From the NCBI GenBank assembly GCA_947588795.1, contig CANPZJ010000025.1, positions 1 through 10,811 on the forward strand: 10,811 bases of DNA, written 5' to 3'. The notes beneath the pieces were generated by a model. The model was given only the letters and a program-made list of their open reading frames with translations, did not search any database and was not told where the DNA came from. Below, in pieces: positions 1 through 5,391 of this stretch; the stretch's first letter is position 1; every line of letters starts with the position of its first letter. This DNA is from an uncultured Bacilli bacterium. Lineage in GTDB: Bacteria > Bacillota_I > Bacilli_A > RF39 > UBA660. Both the position numbers and the translations under genes were made by a program.

Positions 1-270
1 ATGCAAGATATTAATAATGAAGAAAACAATATACCTAAAGATGCTATTACTGATGAACAAGGTAATGTATATGATAGAAATGGCGAATATCTTGGTCAAA
101 TGAATGAATATGGAGAGTTTTTAACTAATAGTAGAACTGAACAAAGAAAAAATGTAAAAAAATTAGTAAGAGTTAAAGAAAATGGCTTTACAATGACTGC
201 AATTATTGTGGCAGTTACATCTTTTATAACAAGTTTAATTTTCTTAATGCAAATACTTATTTTACGTTAA
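1..270 (+). CDS. Small tail-anchored membrane protein, unknown function
   Basis: An 89-residue reading frame starts with ATG at the first base of the window, so the true start may lie upstream and no ribosome site can be judged. Residues 1-60 are hydrophilic, acidic at first and then basic. Residues 18-40 contain two similar short units (GNVYDRNGEYLG, then MNEYGEFL), a spacing of G/N/Y residues like short beta-hairpin repeats. Residues 63-87 form one long hydrophobic segment ending two residues before the stop. With a basic stretch (RKNVKKLVRVK) just before it, this predicts a C-terminal anchor with the soluble part in the cytoplasm. The next gene has its own promoter, so the two need not be co-transcribed. 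I do not recognise the family. Confidence 0.6.
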   Translation: MQDINNEENNIPKDAITDEQGNVYDRNGEYLGQMNEYGEFLTNSRTEQRKNVKKLVRVKENGFTMTAIIVAVTSFITSLIFLMQILILR

Positions 271-296
271 TATAAGTAGTAAATTTATCTTTATTT

Positions 297-305
297 TGCT
301 ATAAT
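297..305 (+). promoter_or_regulatory. Extended -10 promoter for the 324-1910 gene
   Basis: TGCTATAAT is a perfect extended -10 element (TG, one base, TATAAT at 300-305). No good -35 box lies 17 bases upstream. Transcription would start near 312, giving a leader of about 12 bases that consists of little more than the AGGTGA ribosome site. The same nine bases recur before the pilin gene at 8971-8979. Confidence 0.65.
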
Positions 306-323
306 TTTATTAGGTGATTTAAT

Positions 324-1910
324 TTGAAAAAAAATATTTTAGTAACAATTGGCATGATTTTAGTAACATTAGTGTTATATTATTTTATGTTACCGCCAAT
401 TAATTTAAGTAGTCCAGAATTTTATTCTTTTATTTTTATCATCTTTGTTATTTTTGTTTGTGTTAGTTCTTTTAGTAAAATTGAAGATATGATAAGAATG
501 CGTAGATATAGTAATAATGGGATAATTAGTTACCTTGTTATTGGGGCCTTATCTATTATTGGTTTAATTCTATTTATAAATATTGTTTTATCACCATTTT
601 TTAACGCTAAAAGTTATAGCAAAAGAATAAGTGTTGATGAAACGCATGAGTTTATTAGTGATATCAAAGAAGCTGATTTTACCAAAATACCTTTAATCGA
701 TAAAGAGAGTAGTCAAAAATTAGGGGATCGTAAAATGGGTGAATTTACCTCTTGGGTTAGTCAATTTTATGTAAGTGATTTATATACGCAAATAAATTAT
801 AATAATGAAATAGTTAGAGTTACTCCTTTAGAATATGCTGGTTTAATTAAATATTTTACTAATCGTGATGATGGTATTAAAGGATACATTATGGTTGATT
901 CTGTAAGTGGTGCATCTAGTTTAAAACAAATGGATAAAGGTATGCGTTATATGCCTAGTGCTTACTTTTTTGAAAATTTATATAGAAAATTAAGACTTAG
1001 TTATCCAACTACTATTTTTGATGAAGCCTCATTTGAAATTGATAATGAAGGAAATCCTTATTGGATTGTGCCAACGGTTAAATATAGTGGCGTTGGTTTA
1101 AAGAAAGAAATTAATGGAGCAGTTATATTAGATCCTGTTACAGGTAAAAGTAAAAAGTATGCTGTTGAAGATATTCCAACTTGGGTAGACCATGTTTATA
1201 GTGCGGATCTTATTATTGAACAAGTAGATAACTGGGGTGAATATCGAAATGGATTTTTAAACTCTATCTTTGGTCAAAAAGATGTTATTAATACTACCGA
1301 GGGCTATAATTACTTAGTAATGGATGATGATGTTTATTTATATACTGGTATAACATCTGTTTCATCTGATGAATCTAATTTAGGTTTTATCTTAGTTAAT
1401 TTAAGAACAAAAGATGCTCATTATTATAGTGCACCGGGTGCTGAAGAATATAGTGCGATGGCTTCAGCTGAAGGGCTAGTACAAGAAAAAGGTTACGAAG
1501 CATCATTCCCACTTTTAATTAATTTAAATAATAAACCAACCTATCTTTTAAGTTTAAAAGATGATGCCGGTCTTGTTAAAATGTATGCTTTTATTGATGT
1601 TGCTGATTATCAAAAAGTAATTGTTAGTGATTCATCTTTAGGTATTGATGCTGCCGTTAAAAAATATTTAGGCGAAAATCCATCGATTGATACTACTAAT
1701 TTAAAAGATACTACCATTACAATTAAAACTATAACTAGTGCAGTTATTAATGGCAATACTAATTATTATATAACTGATACGGAAGATAAATTGTATTATT
1801 GTGATATAAATATAGGTAAAACTATTCTACCATTCTTAAAGAAAGATGATAAAATTAAAATTTCTTATAGTGAGTCGGAAGTATCACAAATAGTAACAGT
1901 GGAGAGATAA
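324..1910 (+). CDS. Three-span membrane protein with large extracytoplasmic domain, unknown function
   Basis: The 528-residue product starts at TTG (324), chosen because AGGTGA (312-317) lies six bases upstream; the first in-frame ATG would cut into the first membrane span. Hydrophobic spans are near residues 4-22, 33-51 and 67-91. The loop between spans 2 and 3 is basic (DMIRMRRYS), so by the positive-inside rule residues 95-528 lie outside the cell. In that domain PYWIVP (245-250) followed by a DPVTG turn (270-274) resembles a PepSY/YpmB-like strand-turn pattern, which is a weak hint only. The block around 370-384 (APGAEEYSAMASAEG) looks like a strongly conserved core. Residues 463-528 are beta-rich and could be a small OB-like barrel. 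Its stop is one base before prfB, so the two are probably co-transcribed. I cannot name the family. Confidence 0.75.
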   Translation: MKKNILVTIGMILVTLVLYYFMLPPINLSSPEFYSFIFIIFVIFVCVSSFSKIEDMIRMRRYSNNGIISYLVIGALSIIGLILFINIVLSPFFNAKSYSKRISVDETHEFISDIKEADFTKIPLIDKESSQKLGDRKMGEFTSWVSQFYVSDLYTQINYNNEIVRVTPLEYAGLIKYFTNRDDGIKGYIMVDSVSGASSLKQMDKGMRYMPSAYFFENLYRKLRLSYPTTIFDEASFEIDNEGNPYWIVPTVKYSGVGLKKEINGAVILDPVTGKSKKYAVEDIPTWVDHVYSADLIIEQVDNWGEYRNGFLNSIFGQKDVINTTEGYNYLVMDDDVYLYTGITSVSSDESNLGFILVNLRTKDAHYYSAPGAEEYSAMASAEGLVQEKGYEASFPLLINLNNKPTYLLSLKDDAGLVKMYAFIDVADYQKVIVSDSSLGIDAAVKKYLGENPSIDTTNLKDTTITIKTITSAVINGNTNYYITDTEDKLYYCDINIGKTILPFLKKDDKIKISYSESEVSQIVTVER

Positions 1911-1911
1911 A

Positions 1912-2968
1912 ATGGAGCTAAATGAATTAAAAGATGAATTACTTACTCTTGGGAGGTCACTTTGACATCCATAGTAAGGAAGCAAAATTAAAAGAATTAG
2001 AAGAGATAACTAAAAAAGAAGATTTTTGGCAAGATTTTTCTTATGCCAATAACATTAATAAAGAATATCAAAAATTAAAAAAGATTATTGATAATTATAA
2101 TAGTCTTTTAGATGGTATAAACACGTTAGAGTTATTAAATAATGAACTTTCAGAAGAAGAATATAATAAAGAATTAGCAAATTTAGAAGAAGAAATAACA
2201 AAATTAGAAAAAGAAACTCATTTAAGTGGTGAATATGATAGCTTAAATTGTTATTTAGAAATTCATCCAGGTGCTGGTGGTACGGAATCTTGTGATTGGG
2301 CTTCCATGCTTTTACGAATGTATGAAAGATTTTGTGAAAAAAATGATTACACTTATGAGGTAATATATGAAACTCCGGGTGAAGAAGCTGGTCTTAAATC
2401 TGTTTTAATTAAAATAAGTGGTGAAGATGCTTATGGCTATTTAAAACGAGAAAGTGGTGTTCATCGTTTAGTACGAATTTCCCCATTTGATGCTGGTAAA
2501 AGAAGACATACCTCTTTTGCTTCCGTAACTGTAACGCCAGAATTTACGGATACACCAAATATTGAAATAAAAGAATCAGATTTAAAAATTGATGTATATC
2601 ATTCATCTGGCGCTGGTGGCCAATCAGTTAACACTTCTAATTCAGCAGTACGAATCACCCATTTACCTTCAAAAATTGTTGTAACTTGTCAAAATGAAAG
2701 AAGTCAACTTAAAAACAAAGAAATAGCTTTAAAAATATTAAAAAATAAATTATATGAAAAATATTTGCAAGAAGAAGATGCCAAAAAGAATGCTTTAAAG
2801 GGTAGCCAAATGAATATTGATTTTGGTAGTCAAATTAGAAGTTATATTTTAGAGCCTTATAAACTGGTTAAAGATACAAGAAGTAATTATGAAAATAATG
2901 ATCCTGATTCAATTCTTGATGGTAATATTAAAGAAATGTTAGATTTTAATTTAAAAAATATTAAATGA
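1912..2968 (+). CDS. prfB: Peptide chain release factor 2 (RF2), programmed +1 frameshift
   Basis: RF2 recognises UGA and UAA in the ribosomal A site and triggers peptide release. The coding sequence is 1912-1962 joined to 1964-2968. The ATG at 1912 has GGAGAG (1901-1906) five bases upstream. Seventeen codons later an in-frame TGA (1963-1965) follows CTT; skipping one T continues into DIHSKEAKL. The product is 351 residues, slightly shorter than the usual 360-370. The codon-recognition tripeptide SPF is at residues 190-192 and the catalytic GGQ, within SSGAGGQSVN, at 235-237. The ATG at 1934 in the second frame is an artefact start: it gives MNYLLLGGHF instead of the true N-terminus MELNELKDELLTLGRSL. 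The gene follows the 528-residue membrane protein gene by one base and ends in a terminator hairpin. Expression is presumably autoregulated, since low RF2 slows termination at its own TGA. Confidence 0.97.
1951..1966 (+). promoter_or_regulatory. prfB: RF2 +1 programmed frameshift site
   Basis: All elements of the classic RF2 recoding site are present: an internal Shine-Dalgarno-like GGGAGG (1951-1956), a three-base spacer TCA, the slippery codon CTT (1960-1962), the stop TGA (1963-1965) and the favoured following C (1966). The P-site tRNA can slip from CUU to UUU. Spacing matches the E. coli site (AGGGGG, three bases, CTT TGA C). Confidence 0.97.
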
Positions 2969-2991
2969 ATTACTTATGTAGTTCATTTTTT
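2963..2991 (+). terminator. Rho-independent terminator after prfB
   Basis: An 11-bp stem (2963-2973 with 2978-2988, one G-T wobble) closes a TTAT loop, and the right arm runs into six T residues (2986-2991). The prfB stop codon sits inside the left arm, so the terminator overlaps the gene end. Confidence 0.85.
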
Positions 2992-3007
2992 ATAATAGTG
3001 TATAAAA

Positions 3008-3060
3008 TTTATATAAAAATCATATAATATTTATATAAAATTGTTGACATTTTATATAAA
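3008..3060 (+). promoter_or_regulatory. Three phased palindromic operators upstream of the toxin-antitoxin operon
   Basis: The perfect 10-base palindrome TTTATATAAA occurs at 3008-3017, 3030-3039 and 3051-3060. Centre-to-centre distances are 22 and 21 bases, about two helical turns, so all three sites face the same side of the DNA. The third copy lies inside the -35/-10 spacer of the promoter. This fits binding by the antitoxin dimer, alone or with toxin, and autorepression as in RelB/DinJ systems. The function is inference; the repeats are seen directly. Confidence 0.7.
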
Positions 3061-3072
3061 TTAGAATAATAT
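3044..3072 (+). promoter_or_regulatory. Promoter of the toxin-antitoxin operon
   Basis: A perfect -35 TTGACA (3044-3049) and TAATAT (3067-3072) are separated by 17 bases. TATTAT at 3070-3075 is an alternative -10 at 20 bases. Transcription would start near 3079-3082, directly before the AGAGG ribosome site at 3084-3088. Confidence 0.75.
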
Positions 3073-3096
3073 TATATATGAAAAGAGGTGTTAATA

Positions 3097-3393
3097 ATGA
3101 CAACTGCCATTAGTGTGCAAATTGATACAAAAGACAAAGAAAAGGTAACAAAAATTTTGCAACAATTAGGTGTTAGTATGAGTGGTCTTATTAATATGAC
3201 AATTAAACAAGTTATATTAAGAAATAAAATACCATTTGAGATTGCTTTACCTAATGATGAATTAAAACAATATTTTACCAACAAAGAATTAGATAGTGCT
3301 TCTAAAGAACTTGAATATATGGAAAATCATTTGGATGAATATAAGAGTTATGATAATGTTAATGAGCTTTTTAAGGATTTAGATAATGATTGA
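3097..3393 (+). CDS. dinJ: RelB/DinJ-family antitoxin
   Basis: A 98-residue protein that should bind and neutralise the following YafQ-like toxin and repress the operon. Residues 1-50 match the ribbon-helix-helix fold of the RelB/DinJ family: a short strand (TTAISVQID) and two helices, with LGVSMSGLINMTIKQV in the family position. IPFEIALPN (about 51-59) corresponds to the LPF...PN segment of DinJ, and the tail (DNVNELFKDLDND) to its C-terminal toxin-wrapping helix. The ATG at 3097 is preferred: AGAGG (3084-3088) lies eight bases upstream. A GTG at 3088 in the same frame overlaps that ribosome site and would add only three residues. The stop overlaps the toxin start by eight bases, which implies translational coupling. 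The phased palindromes upstream fit autoregulation. Confidence 0.92.
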   Translation: MTTAISVQIDTKDKEKVTKILQQLGVSMSGLINMTIKQVILRNKIPFEIALPNDELKQYFTNKELDSASKELEYMENHLDEYKSYDNVNELFKDLDND

Positions 3394-3694
3394 TTTAGAT
3401 TTAAAAACTAAATATAAAATTAAGTATTCTAAAGATTTTAAAGACTCTTATAAAAAAATAAAAAAACAAGGTAAAAATATTGATAAATTAAAATATGTTA
3501 TTTTTAAATTAGCAAATAAAGAAAAATTAGAAGAAAAATATAGAGATCACGCATTATATAATGATAAAAGATATACTAATTGTAGAGATTGTCATATTAG
3601 TCCTGATTGGGTATTAATATATAAGTATTTAGATGATAAATTAATTTTATTACTAGTTAATACTGGTAGTCATAGTGAAGTATTGAATAAATAA
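3386..3694 (+). CDS. yafQ: YafQ-family mRNA interferase toxin
   Basis: A 102-residue basic protein of the RelE/YafQ superfamily; members cleave mRNA on the translating ribosome. The match is the YafQ pattern near the C-terminus: RDCHISPDWVLIYKY (residues 67-81) and NTGSHSEVL (92-100). Equivalents of YafQ residues H50, H63, D67, W68 and H87 are visible as H55, H70, D74, W75 and H96. The arginine before TGTH in E. coli YafQ is asparagine here (N92), and the final phenylalanine position is leucine (L100), so activity may differ. The ATG overlaps the antitoxin gene and has AAGGA (3373-3377) eight bases upstream. A terminator overlaps the 3' end. The bicistronic order, antitoxin first, is typical. 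Confidence 0.92.
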   Translation: MIDLDLKTKYKIKYSKDFKDSYKKIKKQGKNIDKLKYVIFKLANKEKLEEKYRDHALYNDKRYTNCRDCHISPDWVLIYKYLDDKLILLLVNTGSHSEVLNK

Positions 3695-3707
3695 CAATAC
3701 TTTTTAT
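3678..3707 (+). terminator. Terminator of the toxin-antitoxin operon
   Basis: An 8-bp stem (AAGTATTG at 3678-3685, CAATACTT at 3695-3702) with a nine-base loop is followed by a T-rich tract. The toxin stop codon (3692-3694) lies in the loop. Confidence 0.75.
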
Positions 3708-3719
3708 TTACTTATTTTC

Positions 3720-3747
3720 TTGACAATAGCAAAAATTTTAGTAAAAT
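3720..3747 (+). promoter_or_regulatory. Promoter of the first paralogous gene
   Basis: A perfect -35 TTGACA (3720-3725) and TAAAAT (3742-3747, five of six matches) are 16 bases apart. Predicted start near 3754, giving a leader of about 19 bases that carries GGAGG at 3763-3767. The homologous region before the second paralog keeps TAAAAT (4540-4545), but the -35 has become TTATTA and the spacer 19 bases. Confidence 0.75.
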
Positions 3748-3772
3748 AATTAATTAACTGATGGAGGAAAAG

Positions 3773-4495
3773 ATGAAAATAGTAAGTAAAATACCTAATT
3801 TAAAGTCTGCTTATGAAAATGATTACGGCAAGTATGTTTATTATCAAAAAATAAATAATGAAGATGGAAAAATTATCAGTCAAAGAGAAGAGTACTATAA
3901 TTTTTTACTAAATTGTATAAATAAATACTATAAAGAAATGTGGAAAATTCCAAAATTATCTGATTCGGTATATTTTGTTAACACTAAGGATATAGAATTT
4001 ATTAATATGATACGGGAATTTTTGAAATTTTATGATATAGGGTTCATCGATGGTTGTGAAGAACGAATAGATAAATTTGATAATAAATATATTAATATTG
4101 AAATAAAATTTACTTGTTCATTTGAAGATTTCTTTAAAGCATTCTATAATGAAATACAATATATGGAATATTATGAAATTACTAAAGAAGAGGCTCAAAA
4201 GAAATATAAAGAATTTTTGGAACGTGATGAGCAAAGATATAGAGAATATATTAATAATCACCAAGAAGAAATAATTCATGTATTATCAAAGGTCAAAGAT
4301 CCTAATATTCCTGCTAATCAAGTATATCGTGTTATCAAAATGTTAGAAGATAATAAAAATAAAAATTATTGTATTGCGAATGTAGAATACGTAATGGCGG
4401 ATTTATATAAATTAGGTTTTACAATTGAAAAAATTGCTCAATTTACTGGTTATGATGAAAAAACAGTTGAGAAGCTTAAACAAAATGGAAGATAG
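3773..4495 (+). CDS. Unknown protein, copy 1 of a tandem paralogous pair
   Basis: A 240-residue, charged, soluble-looking protein of unknown function. The ATG at 3773 is chosen because GGAGG (3763-3767) lies five bases upstream and its start, MKIVSKI, aligns with MEIVNKI of copy 2. The in-frame ATG at 3761 overlaps the ribosome site. Shared regions: the N-terminal 50 residues, with EYYxFLLxCI near 40-49; NIEIKFxCSF at about 108-117; an aromatic block FFKAFYNEIQYMEYYE (120-135); a charged helical stretch (136-168); IPANQVYRVIKMLEDN (179-194); and a C-terminal LGFTIEKIAQFTGYDEKTVEKLK (214-236). The last resembles a small helix-turn-helix, like the GLSxEEIAxxTGL tails of Rpn/PD-(D/E)XK-type proteins, though no nuclease motif is visible. 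Residues 55-105 differ strongly between the copies. It has its own promoter and terminator. Confidence 0.85.
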   Translation: MKIVSKIPNLKSAYENDYGKYVYYQKINNEDGKIISQREEYYNFLLNCINKYYKEMWKIPKLSDSVYFVNTKDIEFINMIREFLKFYDIGFIDGCEERIDKFDNKYINIEIKFTCSFEDFFKAFYNEIQYMEYYEITKEEAQKKYKEFLERDEQRYREYINNHQEEIIHVLSKVKDPNIPANQVYRVIKMLEDNKNKNYCIANVEYVMADLYKLGFTIEKIAQFTGYDEKTVEKLKQNGR

Positions 4496-4507
4496 TTTTT
4501 CCTTTTT
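4487..4507 (+). terminator. Terminator after paralog copy 1
   Basis: A 6-bp stem (4487-4492 with 4497-4502, one G-T pair), loop TAGT, then five T residues. The stop codon TAG falls in the loop. The same architecture is found after copy 2, so the terminator seems to have been duplicated with the gene. The stem is short, so strength is uncertain. Confidence 0.6.
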
Positions 4508-4569
4508 GTAAATATTATTAATAGCAACAAATAAATGAATAAAATGAATAATTAATTAATGGCGGTTTT

Positions 4570-5313
4570 ATGGAAATAGTAAATAAAATAATAAATTTAA
4601 GAACTGCTCAAGAAAAACATCAGGAAAGAGTTAAAAAAAACAATTATTATAAGAGAAAAAATGATGAAGATTGGCAAATTATTAATAAAAGGAATGAATA
4701 TTATAAATTTTTATTAAGATGTATTCAAATGTATTACGTAAAAATTTCTAATTGTGATTCAGATATTAATATGAATGAAATTAATGATAAATATGATTTT
4801 AATATTTTTAATGTTAATGTAATTGAAGAAATAAAAGAATTTTTACAATTAAATAATATTGGTAAAATTATTAATGAGAATCGTATTATTTGTGAACATT
4901 GTGAATACACAAATATTGAAATAAAATTTGATTGTTCTTTTGATGAATTCTTTAAAGCATTCTATAATGAAATACAATATATGGAATATTATGAAACTAA
5001 TAAAGAAGAGGCTCAAAAGAAATATAGAAAATTTTTGGAACGTGATAAACAAATATATGGAAAATATATTTGGAATCATCAAGAAGAAATCATTCATTTA
5101 TTACCAAATGCAAATAACAATTCTATTCCTGCTAATCAAGTATATCGTGTTATCAAAATGTTAGAAGATAATAATTATGAAAAATATGGTATCGATAAGT
5201 TAAAATATATAGTAGCGGATTTATATAAATTAGGTTTTACAACGGAAAAAGTTATGGAGTTTACTGGGTTAAGCGAAGAGTATGTTGAGAAACATAAACA
5301 ATTAGGAAGATAA
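4570..5313 (+). CDS. Unknown protein, copy 2 of a tandem paralogous pair
   Basis: A 247-residue paralog of the preceding gene, collinear over its length. Conserved blocks: residues 1-51, NIEIKFDCSF (115-124), FFKAFYNEIQYMEYYE (127-142), IPANQVYRVIKMLEDN (186-201) and the C-terminal helix-turn-helix-like LGFTTEKVMEFTGLSEEYVEK (221-241). The middle (about 58-114) diverges and carries CEHC at 108-111, a cysteine/histidine motif absent from copy 1; with C62 and C122 it could bind metal, but this is speculative. The ribosome site is poor: GGCGG (4561-4565) stands where copy 1 has GGAGG. The -35 equivalent of copy 1's promoter has decayed, so this copy may be weakly expressed or depend on readthrough. 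The frame is intact, so it is not an obvious pseudogene. Function unknown. Confidence 0.83.
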   Translation: MEIVNKIINLRTAQEKHQERVKKNNYYKRKNDEDWQIINKRNEYYKFLLRCIQMYYVKISNCDSDINMNEINDKYDFNIFNVNVIEEIKEFLQLNNIGKIINENRIICEHCEYTNIEIKFDCSFDEFFKAFYNEIQYMEYYETNKEEAQKKYRKFLERDKQIYGKYIWNHQEEIIHLLPNANNNSIPANQVYRVIKMLEDNNYEKYGIDKLKYIVADLYKLGFTTEKVMEFTGLSEEYVEKHKQLGR

Positions 5314-5326
5314 TTCTTCTTTTTTT
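5305..5326 (+). terminator. Terminator after paralog copy 2
   Basis: A 6-bp stem (5305-5310 with 5315-5320, one G-T pair), loop TAAT, then six T residues (5321-5326). The stop codon of copy 2 lies in the loop, as in copy 1. Confidence 0.7.
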
Positions 5327-5347
5327 GTGATAATTCCGTGATATTTC

Positions 5348-5376
5348 TTGCTAAATTAAATACTTTTAGATACAAT
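5348..5376 (+). promoter_or_regulatory. Promoter of the tilS-ftsH-secG operon
   Basis: TTGCTA (5348-5353) and TACAAT (5371-5376) are exactly 17 bases apart. The predicted start is near 5382-5384, only 8-10 bases before the ATG at 5392. This argues against the upstream in-frame starts at 5338 (GTG) and 5377 (ATG), which would not be transcribed from here. Confidence 0.65.
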
Positions 5377-5391
5377 ATGCATTGTGATATT

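Larger units (their letters stand above)
3720..5326 (+). repeat. Tandem duplication of a whole transcription unit
   Basis: Two units, 3720-4507 and 4515-5326, share upstream sequence, gene and terminator design. Nucleotide identity is patchy: a 49-base block is identical (4130-4178 and 4948-4996), as are 51 bases (4306-4356 and 5124-5174) and 28 bases (4397-4424 and 5215-5242), third codon positions included. Segments between them, notably codons 55-105 of copy 1, are hardly alignable. Confidence 0.85.

Noticed and set aside
1934..2968. prfB as an ordinary gene starting at ATG 1934
   Set aside because: The start lies in the wrong frame upstream of the recoding site; the family N-terminus is encoded from 1912 and joined by the +1 frameshift.
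2991..2996. TATAAT after the prfB terminator as a promoter
   Set aside because: No -35 or extended -10 TG accompanies it, and a far better promoter (TTGACA, 17-base spacer) lies 50 bases downstream.
3008..3060. The repeated TTTATATAAA as a CRISPR-like or replication-origin iteron array
   Set aside because: Units are short palindromes with only about 11-12 bases between them, just three copies, and placed on a toxin-antitoxin promoter; no DnaA boxes or cas genes are nearby.
3072..3284. Minus-strand open frame of 70 codons opposite the antitoxin gene
   Set aside because: Lies antisense to a clearly coding antitoxin; hydrophobic composition is typical of reverse-complemented A+T-rich coding DNA and there is no ribosome site.
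4849..5097. Minus-strand open frame of 82 codons in paralog copy 2
   Set aside because: Fully inside a gene conserved between two copies; its Phe/Ile-rich translation is a shadow of the Lys/Glu/Asn-rich coding strand.
4928..5164. Plus-strand open frame of 78 codons in another frame of paralog copy 2
   Set aside because: Overlaps the conserved frame and has no ribosome site.
5175..5375. Minus-strand open frame of 66 codons across the end of paralog copy 2 and the tilS promoter
   Set aside because: Overlaps a conserved gene, terminator and promoter on the other strand; no family resemblance.
5338..5391. Longer tilS start at GTG 5338 or ATG 5377
   Set aside because: Both lie within or upstream of a well-spaced promoter, and the extra residues do not look like TilS, which begins shortly before the PP-loop.
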